A DNA stretch of 64,000 bases from Halodurantibacterium daqingensis (GTDB lineage Bacteria > Pseudomonadota > Alphaproteobacteria > Rhodobacterales > Rhodobacteraceae). Under the pieces are notes generated by a model. That model ran no database searches. It was not told the origin of the DNA and saw only the letters and a program-made list of their open reading frames with translations. The stretch covers positions 248,001 through 312,000 of the forward strand of contig NZ_JBHTFQ010000003.1 of the NCBI RefSeq assembly GCF_042666235.1, given 5' to 3'. The translations under genes and the position numbers were made by a program. Of this stretch, positions 8,449 through 18,172 are shown piece by piece. Position 1 is the first letter of the stretch; every line of letters begins with the position of its first letter.

Positions 8449-9774
8449 ATGGCGCTCGATCGCAATGCAGTCCCGAACGATCTGAATGCGTTCTGGATGC
8501 CCTTTACCGCCAATCGTCAGTTCAAGAAGGCGCCGCGGATGTTCGTGGCGGCGGAAGGCATGCACTATACAACCGCCGACGGGCGGCAGGTGCTGGACGG
8601 GACCGCCGGTCTCTGGTGCTGCAATGCCGGGCACAAACGGCCCCGGATCGTCGAGGCGATCCAGAAACAGGCGGCCGAGCTGGATTATGCCCCGGCCTTC
8701 CAGATGGGCCATCCCAAGGCGTTCGAGCTGGCAAACCGCATCATCGACATCGCGCCCAAGGGGATCGAGCATGTGTTCTACACCAACTCGGGGTCGGAGT
8801 CGGTGGAAACCGCACTGAAACTGGCCATCGCCTACCACCGGGCGCGGGGCGAGGGAACGCGCACGCGGCTGATCGGGCGCGAACGCGGCTATCACGGGGT
8901 GAACTTCGGCGGCATTTCCGTCGGCGGGATCGTCAACAACCGCAAGTTCTTCGGCACGCTTCTGGCCGGTGTCGATCATCTGCCGCATACGCATCTGCCG
9001 GAAAACGCCTTCACCAAGGGCCAGCCCGAACACGGCGCGCATCTGGCCGACGATCTGGAGCGGATCATCGCGCTGCACGGCCCGGAAACGGTCGCCGCTG
9101 TGATTGTTGAGCCGATGGCCGGATCGACCGGCGTGCTGCTGCCGCCCAAGGGGTATCTTGAAAAGCTGCGCGCCATCACGAAAAAGCACGGCATCCTGCT
9201 GATTTTTGACGAGGTCATCACCGGTTTCGGCCGGTTGGGCAGTGCCTTTGCCGCGCAGCATTACGACGTGCTGCCCGACATGATGACGACAGCGAAGGGC
9301 CTCACGAATGGCGTCATCCCGATGGGGGCGGTTCTGACCACGGCCGAGGTGCATGATGCTTTCATGCAAGGCCCTGAACACATGATCGAGCTGTTCCACG
9401 GCTACACCTATTCCGGCAACCCGATTGCGGCGGCCTGCGGCATCGCCACGCTGGAAACCTACCGCGAGGAAGGGTTGTTTGAACGCGCGGCCGAACTCGC
9501 CCCCTATTGGCAAGAGGCGATCCACAGCCTGAAGGGCCTGCCGCATGTGATCGACATCCGCAACGAAGGCCTGATCGGCGCGGTGGAACTGCAACCCATC
9601 GCAGGCGAGCCGACCAAGCGCGCCTTCCAGGCCTTCCTCGACTGCTATGACAAGGGGGTGCTGATCCGCACCACCGGGGACATCATCGCCATGTCGCCAC
9701 CGCTGATCATCGAGAAGGAGCATATCGACCAGCTCATCGGCACCTTGGGCGACGTGCTCAGGAAACTGGCCTGA
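8449..9774 (+). CDS. Omega-amino acid (beta-alanine)--pyruvate aminotransferase
   Basis: A class III PLP-dependent aminotransferase of 441 residues. The PLP-binding aspartate lies in LLIFDEVITGFGRLG and the Schiff-base lysine in TTAKGLTNG (about residue 283). In this locus the likely substrate is beta-alanine (or 2-methyl-beta-alanine from thymine), giving malonate semialdehyde. The ATG at 8449 has GGGGGA seven bases upstream; the ATG at 8434 has no such site. First gene of the operon controlled from 8345-8392. Substrate assignment is from context and family. Confidence 0.88.
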   Translation: MALDRNAVPNDLNAFWMPFTANRQFKKAPRMFVAAEGMHYTTADGRQVLDGTAGLWCCNAGHKRPRIVEAIQKQAAELDYAPAFQMGHPKAFELANRIIDIAPKGIEHVFYTNSGSESVETALKLAIAYHRARGEGTRTRLIGRERGYHGVNFGGISVGGIVNNRKFFGTLLAGVDHLPHTHLPENAFTKGQPEHGAHLADDLERIIALHGPETVAAVIVEPMAGSTGVLLPPKGYLEKLRAITKKHGILLIFDEVITGFGRLGSAFAAQHYDVLPDMMTTAKGLTNGVIPMGAVLTTAEVHDAFMQGPEHMIELFHGYTYSGNPIAAACGIATLETYREEGLFERAAELAPYWQEAIHSLKGLPHVIDIRNEGLIGAVELQPIAGEPTKRAFQAFLDCYDKGVLIRTTGDIIAMSPPLIIEKEHIDQLIGTLGDVLRKLA

Positions 9775-9833
9775 CAAGGCCCGGAAGGGCGGCACCAAGA
9801 CCGCCCCCCGAACGACCAACAGAGAGAGTGACC

Positions 9834-11084
9834 ATGCCAGCACCCGCTGAGAACATGAAGATCAATGCTGACCGGCTGTGGGACAGCCTGATGGAGATGG
9901 CCAAGATCGGCCCCGGCCTTGCCGGCGGCAACAACCGCCAGACCCTGACCGATGCCGATGCCGAGGGGCGGGCGCTGTTCCAGCGGTGGTGCGAGGATGC
10001 GGGCTGCACCATGGGCGTCGATCAGATGGGAACAATGTTCGCCACCCGCGCCGGCACCGATCCTGACGCGCTGCCGGTCTATGTCGGCAGTCATCTGGAT
10101 ACCCAGCCCACGGGCGGCAAGTATGACGGGGTTCTGGGGGTTCTTGGCGGGTTGGAACTGATCCGCAGCCTCAACGACATGGGTATTCGCACCCGGCACC
10201 CCATCGTCGTCACCAACTGGACCAACGAGGAGGGCACCCGCTTCGCGCCGGCCATGCTGGCCTCAGGGGTATTCGTGGGGCTGCATGACCTCGACTGGGC
10301 CTATGATCGTGTCGATGCCGAGGGTAAACGCTTTGGCGACGAACTGGCCCGCATCGGCTGGAAGGGCGACGAGGCCGTCGGTGCCCGCAAGATGAAGGCC
10401 TTTTTCGAGCTGCATATCGAACAGGGCCCGATCCTGGAAGCCGAGGGCAAGGATATCGGCATCGTCACCCACGGGCAGGGGCTCTGGTGGCTTGAAATCA
10501 CCCTCACGGGCAAGGACGCCCATACCGGCTCGACCCCGATGAACATGCGCGTCAACGCGGGGCTGGGCATGGCGCGGATCACCGAGCTTGTGCACAAGAT
10601 CGCGATGGATCACCAGCCCGATGCGGTAGGCGCGGTGGGGCAGGCCAATGTCTATCCCAACAGCCGCAACGTGATCCCGGGCCGGGCGGTGTTCACCGTG
10701 GACTTCCGTTCGCCCGATCAGGCGAAGCTGGACGGCATGAAAGCCCGGCTGGAAACCGAGGCCCGCAAGATCGCCGAGGACATGGGCCTTGGCTTCGACA
10801 TGCAGGTGACGGGCCATTTCGATCCGGTCACCTTCGATGATGCCTGTGTCGATGCCCTGCGCCGCGCGGCCGAACGCTTTGGCTACAGCCACCGCGACAT
10901 CGTTTCAGGGGCCGGGCACGATGCCTGCTGGATCAACCGGGTGGCGCCGACCGCCATGGTCATGTGCCCCTGCGTCGACGGGCTCAGCCATAACGAGGCG
11001 GAAGAGATCACGAAGGACTGGGCCGCCGCCGGCGCCAATGTCCTGCTACATGCCGTGCTGGAGACGGCCGAAATCGTCGAATGA
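9834..11084 (+). CDS. N-carbamoyl-beta-alanine amidohydrolase (M20/hydantoinase-carbamoylase family)
   Basis: Third step of reductive pyrimidine breakdown: N-carbamoyl-beta-alanine to beta-alanine, CO2 and ammonia. The 416-residue protein shows the metal-binding segments of the beta-ureidopropionase/L-carbamoylase family: GSHLDTQPTGGKYDG, NEEGTRFAP, FELHIEQGPILE and GAGHDACW. The ATG at 9834 sits 7 bases after AGAGAG; a GTG six bases upstream is an alternative. It lies between the genes for the enzymes acting after and before it. Confidence 0.92.
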   Translation: MPAPAENMKINADRLWDSLMEMAKIGPGLAGGNNRQTLTDADAEGRALFQRWCEDAGCTMGVDQMGTMFATRAGTDPDALPVYVGSHLDTQPTGGKYDGVLGVLGGLELIRSLNDMGIRTRHPIVVTNWTNEEGTRFAPAMLASGVFVGLHDLDWAYDRVDAEGKRFGDELARIGWKGDEAVGARKMKAFFELHIEQGPILEAEGKDIGIVTHGQGLWWLEITLTGKDAHTGSTPMNMRVNAGLGMARITELVHKIAMDHQPDAVGAVGQANVYPNSRNVIPGRAVFTVDFRSPDQAKLDGMKARLETEARKIAEDMGLGFDMQVTGHFDPVTFDDACVDALRRAAERFGYSHRDIVSGAGHDACWINRVAPTAMVMCPCVDGLSHNEAEEITKDWAAAGANVLLHAVLETAEIVE

Positions 11085-11132
11085 GGCAAGGCGGGATCAA
11101 CCCGCCTGCAGTGTCAAACAGGGAGCTTGCAG

Positions 11133-12584
11133 ATGACGACTGTCATCAAGAACGGGACCATCGTCACCGCCGATCTGACCTACAAGGCGGATGTGCTGGT
11201 CGAGGGGGGCAGGATCGCGAAGATCGGGCAGGGGCTTTCCGGCGACAAGGTGCTGGACGCCACCGGTTGCTATGTGATGCCCGGCGGGATCGACCCGCAT
11301 ACCCATCTGGAAATGCCCTTCATGGGGACCTATTCCGCCGATGATTTCGACAGCGGCACCCGGGCGGCGCTGGCCGGCGGCACGACGATGGTGATCGACT
11401 TTGCCTTGCCCGCTCCTGGGCAGGGCCTTCTGGACGCGCTTTCGATGTGGCACAACAAGTCCACTCGTGCGCATTGCGATTATTCCTATCACATGGCGAT
11501 CACCTGGTGGTCGGAGCAGGTCTTTGACGAGATGAAGGAGGTGGTGGATCGGGGCATCACCAGCTTCAAGCATTTCATGGCCTACAAGGGCGCGCTCATG
11601 GTCAATGACGATGAGCTGTTCGCGAGCTTCCGCCGCTGCGCCGAACTGGGCGCGCTGCCGATGGTCCATGCGGAAAACGGTGACGTGGTGGCCGAGCTTT
11701 CCGCCCGCCTTCTGGCCGAGGGCAACCGCGGGCCAGAGGCCCATGCCTATTCCCGTCCGCCGCAGGTCGAAGGCGAGGCGACGAACCGCGCCATCATGAT
11801 TGCCGATATGGCGGGCGTGCCGCTTTACGTCGTCCATACAAGCTGCGAGGAAAGCCACGAAGCGATCCGCCGCGCCCGGATGCAGGGCAAACGGGTCTAT
11901 GGAGAGCCGCTGATCCAGCACCTCACGCTGGACGAATCCGAGTATTTCAACGCTGACTGGGACCATGCCGCCCGCCGCGTGATGTCGCCGCCCTTCCGTA
12001 GCAAGCAGCACCAGGACAGCCTTTGGGCCGGGCTTTCGGCAGGCTCGCTTCAGGTGGTCGCGACGGATCATTGCGCCTTCACCACCGATCAGAAACGGTT
12101 CGGCAAGGGGGATTTCACAAAGATCCCGAACGGCACCGGCGGGCTGGAGGATCGGCTGCCGATGCTCTGGACCCACGGGGTGAATACGGGACGGATCACG
12201 ATGAACGAATTCGTAGCCGTGACCTCTACCAATGTCGCCAAGATCATGGGGATGTATCCGCGCAAGGGGGCGGTGCTGGAAGGGGCCGATGCCGATCTGG
12301 TCGTCTGGGACCCGCAGGCGGAAAAGACAATCAGCGCCAGCCGCCAGCAATCCGCCATCGACTACAACGTGTTCGAGGGGCAGAAGGTCAAGGGCCTGCC
12401 CCGCTTCACCCTGACCCGTGGCCATGTCGCCGTGACCGAGGGCGCGATGAGCAGCAAGGAAGGCCACGGCGAGTTCATCGCCCGCGAGCCGAACGGCCCG
12501 GTCAACCGGGCGCTCAGCCAGTGGAAGGAACTGACGGCGCCGCGTCCCGTGGAACGCAGCGGCATCCCGGCGAGCGGTGTCTGA
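11133..12584 (+). CDS. hydA: Dihydropyrimidinase (hydantoinase)
   Basis: Opens the ring of dihydrouracil or dihydrothymine to the N-carbamoyl amino acid. A cyclic amidohydrolase of 483 residues with the binuclear metal motif DPHTHLE, the region of the carboxylated lysine (FKHFMAYKG), a further metal histidine in VHTSC, and the aspartate in ATDHCAFT. The ATG at 11133 follows GGGAG with normal spacing. Its stop overlaps the start of the ABC ATPase gene by one base, linking catabolism and import in one transcript. Confidence 0.95.
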   Translation: MTTVIKNGTIVTADLTYKADVLVEGGRIAKIGQGLSGDKVLDATGCYVMPGGIDPHTHLEMPFMGTYSADDFDSGTRAALAGGTTMVIDFALPAPGQGLLDALSMWHNKSTRAHCDYSYHMAITWWSEQVFDEMKEVVDRGITSFKHFMAYKGALMVNDDELFASFRRCAELGALPMVHAENGDVVAELSARLLAEGNRGPEAHAYSRPPQVEGEATNRAIMIADMAGVPLYVVHTSCEESHEAIRRARMQGKRVYGEPLIQHLTLDESEYFNADWDHAARRVMSPPFRSKQHQDSLWAGLSAGSLQVVATDHCAFTTDQKRFGKGDFTKIPNGTGGLEDRLPMLWTHGVNTGRITMNEFVAVTSTNVAKIMGMYPRKGAVLEGADADLVVWDPQAEKTISASRQQSAIDYNVFEGQKVKGLPRFTLTRGHVAVTEGAMSSKEGHGEFIAREPNGPVNRALSQWKELTAPRPVERSGIPASGV

Positions 12585-13363
12585 TGTCAGATGCAGTGAT
12601 CGAGGCGCGCGGCCTCGGGCTGACCTTCCAGACCAATGATGGGCCGGTCCACGCGCTCAAGGACGTGAACCTGACGATCGGCAAGGGCGAGTTCGTGAGC
12701 TTCATCGGTCCGTCGGGCTGTGGCAAGACGACCTTCCTGCGCGCCGTGGCGGCGCTGGAACACCCGACCGAAGGCAGCCTGACCGTCAACGGCATGACCC
12801 CCGATGCGGCCCGCCAGGCCCGCGCCTATGGCTATGTGTTTCAGGCGGCGGGGCTTTATCCGTGGCGGACCATCGCGGGCAACATCAGGCTGCCGCTGGA
12901 GATCATGGGCTTTGACCGCGCCGAACAGGCGGCGCGGGTGGAACGGGTTCTCGAACTGGTGGAACTGAAGGGCTTTGGCAACAAGTTCCCGTGGCAGCTC
13001 TCGGGCGGGATGCAGCAGCGCGCCAGCATCGCCCGCGCGCTGGCCTTCGATGCCGACATCCTGCTGATGGACGAACCCTTTGGTGCGCTGGACGAAATCG
13101 TGCGCGACCATCTGAATGAACAGCTTCTGGCGCTTTGGGCGCGCACCGGCAAGACGATCGGCTTTGTGACCCATTCGATCCCCGAGGCGGTGTATCTGAG
13201 CACGAAGATCGTCGTCATGTCGCCCCGCCCCGGCCGCATCACCGATGTGATCGAAAGCCCACTGCCGCGCGAACGCCCGCTCGACATCCGCGACACGCCG
13301 GAATTCATCGAGGTGGCGCACCGGGTCCGCGAAGGGCTGCGTGCGGGGCATGGTCATGACTGA
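12584..13363 (+). CDS. ABC transporter ATP-binding protein (nitrate/taurine/pyrimidine type)
   Basis: A 259-residue ATPase of the SsuB/TauB/ThiZ class with Walker A GPSGCGKTTF, signature QLSGGMQQR, Walker B DILLMDEPFGALD and the switch histidine in FVTHSIPEA. The start codon shares a base with the hydA stop (TGATG). A 425-bp spacer separates it from the permease genes. Together with the two permeases and binding protein it forms an importer, by context probably for a pyrimidine or pyrimidine breakdown product. Confidence 0.92.
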   Translation: MSDAVIEARGLGLTFQTNDGPVHALKDVNLTIGKGEFVSFIGPSGCGKTTFLRAVAALEHPTEGSLTVNGMTPDAARQARAYGYVFQAAGLYPWRTIAGNIRLPLEIMGFDRAEQAARVERVLELVELKGFGNKFPWQLSGGMQQRASIARALAFDADILLMDEPFGALDEIVRDHLNEQLLALWARTGKTIGFVTHSIPEAVYLSTKIVVMSPRPGRITDVIESPLPRERPLDIRDTPEFIEVAHRVREGLRAGHGHD

Positions 13364-13788
13364 GGGGCGAACTCCGAAGGCCAGCCATGGTCCTGTCGCG
13401 GTCCCGCCGTGCAAGGCCGGGACTGCCCATCGATGGATCGACGCGGCCGGCTGGCTGGCTCGGCTCAACAAGCCGACGGGTTCCGAAACGACGCGCGGCC
13501 TCCACCGGCCGAGAGCCGGCCGGGGCTTCATGGCCAAGGATGCAGGGACAGGGGGTTCCGTCAGGATCACTTGCGAAGGGCCGATTGCAGAGATCCGTGC
13601 CGATGCCCCAAAGCGGGAGCAGGGGCTGGGCAGCCGCCTCAGGCCAATTCGGGATGTGCGTCATTGGACGGGACGCGCCCCGGATGCACCTGCGCCGGGA
13701 TTGCCTCTCTGCACGGGGGTCTGGTTCTGCGGCCGCGCTGCATGGCATTCCGACCTTCCGGTTGCAGGTCCGGGGCGGAGGCATGCCC
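13364..13788. other. Unexplained 425-bp spacer inside the ABC importer operon
   Basis: No convincing gene on either strand: frames stay open here, as often in GC-rich DNA, but none gives a recognisable product or a ribosome site. It contains small hairpins (TCGGCT/AGCCGA around 13460-13476 and CCGGC/GCCGG around 13505-13519). Neighbouring genes in the operon overlap or nearly touch, so this may be an insertion or decayed gene. Confidence 0.5.
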
Positions 13789-14685
13789 ATGCGTAACACC
13801 CTGCCGGTTCTGACTGTCGTCATGGCCATCATCGTGATCTGGTATGCGGGCGCGGTGTGGATGAACGCGCAATGGACGCGGGATCAGGCTGCGCGGGCGG
13901 GGCAGGAGGTCACGTTCTCCGACATCCTGCGCGATACACTTGCCCAGGATCGTCCGGTGCTGCCCGCGCCGCATCAGGTGGTGGTCGAGCTCTGGAACTC
14001 GACCGTGGTCGAGGAACTTACCTCTCGGCGCGGCATCGTGCAGTCGGGGACACTGTCGAACCGCAGCCTGATCTATCACGGTTGGATTACGCTTTCGGCG
14101 ACGCTGCTTGGCTTTGCAATCGGGTCCGGGCTGGGAATTCTTCTCGCGGTGGGGATCGTGCACAATCGTGCGATGGACCTTTCGGTCATGCCCTGGGCCA
14201 TTGCCAGTCAGACGATCCCCATCCTTGCCATTGCGCCGATGATCATCGTGGTGCTGAATTCGGTGGGGATTTCCGGGCTGCTGCCCAAGGCGATCATCTC
14301 GGCCTATCTGTCGTTCTTCCCGGTGGTGGTGGGCATGGTGAAGGGGCTGCGTGCGCCGGACCACATGCAGCTTGATCTGATGAAGACCTACAGCGCCAGT
14401 CAGCCGCAGGTGTTCTGGAAGCTGCGGCTGCCGTCGTCGATGCCTTACCTGTTTGCCTCGCTCAAGGTCGGGATCGCGGCGTCGCTTGTCGGGGCGATCG
14501 TGGGCGAATTGCCGACCGGCGCGGTGGCTGGGCTGGGGGCGCGGCTTCTGGCCGGCAGCTATTACGGGCAGACGGTGCAGATCTGGGCGGCGTTGATCGG
14601 GGCTGCGGTTCTGGCCGGGCTGATGGTTGGTGCAATCGGCTGGTTGCAACGTCTGACCCTGCGCCGCATGGGAATGGCACGATGA
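13789..14685 (+). CDS. ABC transporter permease (first)
   Basis: A 298-residue inner-membrane permease of the SsuC/ThiX class with an N-terminal anchor helix, a long periplasmic segment, then the binding-protein-dependent transport domain. The coupling region contains EAA-like KTYSASQPQVFWKLRLPSSM. The open frame extends 402 bases upstream without homology; the ATG at 13789 lies 8-9 bases after GGCGGAG, with an alternative at 13783. It overlaps the second permease by 4 bases (ATGA). Confidence 0.88.
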   Translation: MRNTLPVLTVVMAIIVIWYAGAVWMNAQWTRDQAARAGQEVTFSDILRDTLAQDRPVLPAPHQVVVELWNSTVVEELTSRRGIVQSGTLSNRSLIYHGWITLSATLLGFAIGSGLGILLAVGIVHNRAMDLSVMPWAIASQTIPILAIAPMIIVVLNSVGISGLLPKAIISAYLSFFPVVVGMVKGLRAPDHMQLDLMKTYSASQPQVFWKLRLPSSMPYLFASLKVGIAASLVGAIVGELPTGAVAGLGARLLAGSYYGQTVQIWAALIGAAVLAGLMVGAIGWLQRLTLRRMGMAR

Positions 14686-15752
14686 GCGCGGCAGGAAACG
14701 CTCAGGCGCTGGGCCTGGTGATCGCCGTGGTTCTGGCGCTGGCGCTGGATGCGCCCGTTGCGGCGGCGCTGGCACTGGCGCTGCTTGCGGCGTTGGGCCT
14801 TGCCCGCGACTGGCTTCAATTCGCGTGGCGGGCACCCATTGCCGGGGTGCTGCTGGTTCTGGCGGCAATGTGGGTTCTGGCGGCGGCCGACGGTTCGGCG
14901 GGTTCCGGATACTGGGCTGCGGTCGCCGGGGTCTGGCTGGGCGCATGGATGCTGGTGTCATGGATCGCCGAACGTTCGACCGCGGGGAGGGCGCTGCGCC
15001 TGGCCGCGCCGGTGATCTTCGGCCTGACGCTCTTGTGGCTGTGGGAGGCGGCGGTGACCGGCGCCGGCGTGCCGCGCGTGATCCTGCCCGCGCCGTCGGC
15101 GATTGCCGCGCGCTTTGCCACCAGCACCAGCATCCTCTGGGTGGATTTTGTCCAGACCTTTGTCAAGGGCGCGCTGAGCGGCTATGCCATCGGCTGCGGG
15201 GCTGCCATCATCACCGCCGTGTTGATCGACCGTTCGCCCTTCCTCACGCGCGGGCTGCTGCCGGTGGGCAACTTCGTCGCGGCCCTGCCCATCATCGGCA
15301 TCGCCCCGATCCTTGTGATGTGGTTCGGCTTTGACTGGCAGTCGAAGGCGGCCGTGGTTGTGGTGATGGTGTTCTTCCCCGTGCTTGTGAACACGGTCGA
15401 GGGGTTGCGGGCCGCCGATGCGATGCAGCGCGACCTGATGCATACCTATTCCGCCAGCTACTGGCAGGCCCTGATCAAGCTGCGTCTGCCGGCCGCGATG
15501 CCCTTCATCTTCAACGGGCTGAAGATTTCGACGACGCTGGCGCTGATCGGGGCGATTGTTGCCGAATTTTTCGGCAGCCCGATCCGCGGCATGGGTTTTC
15601 GCATCTCGACCGAGGTGGGGCGGCTGGGGCTTGATATGGTCTGGGCAGAGATAACGGTCGCGGCCCTAGCGGGCTCGGCCTTCTACGGGCTTGTCTCGGT
15701 GATCGAACGGCGGGTGACATTCTGGCACCCGTCTCAGCGGGGCCGTGGATAA
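14682..15752 (+). CDS. ABC transporter permease (second)
   Basis: A 356-residue permease related to its neighbour, with several extra N-terminal hydrophobic helices (about residues 10-100) before the conserved transport domain. The coupling loop reads HTYSASYWQALIKLRLPAAM, nearly repeating the one in the first permease, so the two probably form a heterodimer. The start overlaps the previous stop. Confidence 0.9.
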   Translation: MSAAGNAQALGLVIAVVLALALDAPVAAALALALLAALGLARDWLQFAWRAPIAGVLLVLAAMWVLAAADGSAGSGYWAAVAGVWLGAWMLVSWIAERSTAGRALRLAAPVIFGLTLLWLWEAAVTGAGVPRVILPAPSAIAARFATSTSILWVDFVQTFVKGALSGYAIGCGAAIITAVLIDRSPFLTRGLLPVGNFVAALPIIGIAPILVMWFGFDWQSKAAVVVVMVFFPVLVNTVEGLRAADAMQRDLMHTYSASYWQALIKLRLPAAMPFIFNGLKISTTLALIGAIVAEFFGSPIRGMGFRISTEVGRLGLDMVWAEITVAALAGSAFYGLVSVIERRVTFWHPSQRGRG

Positions 15753-15777
15753 GGATAACAACACGGAGGTAAGAAGA

Positions 15778-16764
15778 ATGAAGAAGCTGATGACGAGCGC
15801 GCTGGCCCTGACCGGCCTTGCAGGTGCGGCGCAGGCGGCGGATGACTTCACGCTGCAGCTCAAATGGGTCACGCAGGCCCAGTTCGCGGGCTATTACGTG
15901 GCGCTTGAGAACGGGTTCTACGAAGAAGAGGACCTGAACGTCACGATCAAGCCGGGCGGCCCGGATATCGCGCCGCCGCAGGTGATTGCCGGTGGTGGTG
16001 CTGACGCCATCGTGGAATGGATGCCGGCGGCACTTGCCGCGCGCGAAGCGGGGCTGCCGCTGGTCAACGTTGCGCAGCCCTTCAAGTCATCGGGGATGAT
16101 GCTGACCTGCCTGCGTGAAAGCGGCATCACCAGCCCGGATGATTTTCCTGGCCGCACCCTCGGCGTCTGGTTCTTCGGCAACGAATACCCGTTCCTGAGC
16201 TGGATGAGCACGCTCGGCATTCCCACGGACGGCAGCGAGGGCGGTGTCACCGTGCTCAAGCAGGGGTTCAACGTCGATCCGCTTCTGCAGCGTCAGGCCG
16301 ACTGCATCTCGACGATGACCTATAATGAGTACTGGCAGGTCATCGACGCGGGCATCTCGGAGGACGATCTGATTACCTTCAAGTACGAGGATCAGGGGGT
16401 GGCGACGCTGGAGGACGGGCTCTACGTTCTTGAGGATCGTCTGGGCGACGCGGAATTCGAGGACCGTCTGGTCCGCTTTGTCCGCGCCAGCATGCGCGGC
16501 TGGAAATGGGCCGAGGAAAACCCCGAAGAGGCCGCGATGATCGTCTTGGACTATGATGATACCGGCGCGCAGACCGAAGGCCATCAGATCCGCATGATGA
16601 CGGAGGTTGCCAAGCTGACCGCCGGATCGAACGGTGCCCTCGACGTGGAGGATTACGAACGGACCGTGGCAACCCTGCTGGGCGGCGGGTCCGATCCGGT
16701 GATCTCGGCGGAACCCGAAGGCGCCTACACCCTTGCCATCACCGACGCGGCCCTTGCAGACTAG
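15778..16764 (+). CDS. ABC transporter substrate-binding protein (NMT1/THI5-like)
   Basis: A 328-residue periplasmic binding protein with a signal peptide (KLMTSALALTGLAGAAQA) and an NMT1-like fold start (LQLKWVTQAQFAGYYVALENG). The family carries thiamine precursors, riboflavin-like and other aromatic ring compounds; the locus suggests pyrimidine-type ligands, which is inference. The start at 15778 has GGAGGT seven bases upstream; the earlier GTG-type start overlapping the permease is unlikely. Last gene of the operon. Confidence 0.88.
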   Translation: MKKLMTSALALTGLAGAAQAADDFTLQLKWVTQAQFAGYYVALENGFYEEEDLNVTIKPGGPDIAPPQVIAGGGADAIVEWMPAALAAREAGLPLVNVAQPFKSSGMMLTCLRESGITSPDDFPGRTLGVWFFGNEYPFLSWMSTLGIPTDGSEGGVTVLKQGFNVDPLLQRQADCISTMTYNEYWQVIDAGISEDDLITFKYEDQGVATLEDGLYVLEDRLGDAEFEDRLVRFVRASMRGWKWAEENPEEAAMIVLDYDDTGAQTEGHQIRMMTEVAKLTAGSNGALDVEDYERTVATLLGGGSDPVISAEPEGAYTLAITDAALAD

Positions 16765-16861
16765 AGGACCTGTCCTGCCACGCCGTCGGCCGCAAACCCT
16801 TGGCGTGGCGTGAAAAGCCTGTAAACTGCCCTGGCGCGTATGACGCGCGCCGGGGGGGACG

Positions 16862-18160
16862 ATGCCGCGCAATGCGCTGACGGGAACGCGGATCCGCGAA
16901 CGGCGGGTGCTGATCGGCATGCGCCAGGCCGAACTGGCCCGCGCCGCCGGTATATCCGCATCCTATCTCAACCTCATCGAGCATAACCGCCGCCGGGTGG
17001 GCGAGGCGCATCTGGCGGCCCTTGCACATGCGCTGGGGGTCGAACCGGCGGCGCTGATTGAAGGGGCCGAGGCCGCGCTGCTGGAGGGGCTGCGCGGGGC
17101 GGCGGCCTCGGCCAACCGCGCCCCGTTCCCCGAGCTTGACCGGATCGAGGAGTTCGTCGGCCGCTTTCCGGGCTGGTCGGCGCTTCTGGCGGCGCAATAT
17201 GCGCGCATGATCGCGCTTGAACAGACGGTCGAGCGGCTGACCGACCGCATGACCCATGACCCGCATCTGTCCTCCTCGCTGCACGAGGTGCTTTCGGCGG
17301 TGACGTCGGTGCGCTCGACCGCGGCCATCCTGGCCGAAACCGAGGATATAGATCCCGACTGGCGTGCGCGCTTCCACCGGAACCTGCAGGCGGATACCGA
17401 ACGGCTGGCCGCAGGGGCCGAGGCTCTTGTGGCGTATCTCGATGCATCGGCCGAGGAAGAGACCGGCCTTGCTGCCCCGCAGGAAGAGCTTGAACAATGG
17501 CTTGCGGCCCAAGGCTATCACATCGCGGCGTTGGAGCGCGCGCAGCCGCCGGCGCCCGACGCGCTGATCGCCGCGGCGGGGGAACTGGCGAGCACCTCGG
17601 CACGAGCGCTGGCACGTGATCACCTGCATCGGTATCTGGCGGATGCGCGCGCGATGCCGTTGGCGGCGTTCCGGGCGGCGCTGGTGCAGGAAGGCCCCGA
17701 TCCGGGGCGGCTTGCCCTGCGGTTCGGCACCGATCTGCCTGCGGTCTTCCGTCGGCTTGCGAGCCTTCCGAACGAAGATGGCGCCATGGGCCTGGTAAGC
17801 TGCGATGCCTCGGGGACGTTGACGTTCCGCAAGGCGATCGAGGGCTTTCCACTGCCCCGCTTCGGCGCAGCCTGTCCTCTCTGGCCGCTGTATCAGGCGC
17901 TGTCGCGCCCCATGACGCCGATCCGGGCGACCGTGGAAATGGCCGGGCGGGTTCCTCGCCGCTTTCTGACCTTCGCATTCTGCCAACCGTCGCATCCGGG
18001 TGGCTTCGACGGGCCGCAGGTCCTGCAGGCACTGATGCTGATCCTGCCGGCTCCGGGCACCGAGGCTGCCCCGGCGCAGGCGGTGGGCAGCAGTTGCAGG
18101 ATCTGCCCCAGGATCGGATGCCCGGCCCGCCGCGAGCCCTCGCTTGTTGCAGAAGGATAG
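16862..18160 (+). CDS. XRE-family regulator, short-chain acyl-CoA regulator type
   Basis: A 432-residue protein with an N-terminal XRE helix-turn-helix (RQAELARAAGISASYLNLIE, residues 21-40) and a C-terminal cysteine motif (SSCRICPRIGCPARREPS) typical of the DUF2083-containing regulators linked to acyl-CoA metabolism. A central stretch near residues 136-194 looks like a histidine-kinase dimerisation helix pair, with His141 in HEVLSAVTSVRSTAA, but no kinase domain follows. GGGGGA precedes the ATG. Target genes cannot be read from the sequence. Confidence 0.8.
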   Translation: MPRNALTGTRIRERRVLIGMRQAELARAAGISASYLNLIEHNRRRVGEAHLAALAHALGVEPAALIEGAEAALLEGLRGAAASANRAPFPELDRIEEFVGRFPGWSALLAAQYARMIALEQTVERLTDRMTHDPHLSSSLHEVLSAVTSVRSTAAILAETEDIDPDWRARFHRNLQADTERLAAGAEALVAYLDASAEEETGLAAPQEELEQWLAAQGYHIAALERAQPPAPDALIAAAGELASTSARALARDHLHRYLADARAMPLAAFRAALVQEGPDPGRLALRFGTDLPAVFRRLASLPNEDGAMGLVSCDASGTLTFRKAIEGFPLPRFGAACPLWPLYQALSRPMTPIRATVEMAGRVPRRFLTFAFCQPSHPGGFDGPQVLQALMLILPAPGTEAAPAQAVGSSCRICPRIGCPARREPSLVAEG

Positions 18161-18172
18161 GCCACTGGGGTT

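Noticed and set aside
12023..12583. 5' extension of the ABC ATPase frame over hydA
   Set aside because: The extension lies wholly inside hydA; the natural start is the ATG overlapping the hydA stop.
13305..13832. A 175-residue minus-strand frame across the importer spacer
   Set aside because: It extends into both neighbouring genes and has no ribosome site or family resemblance; an open frame of this length is common at this GC content.
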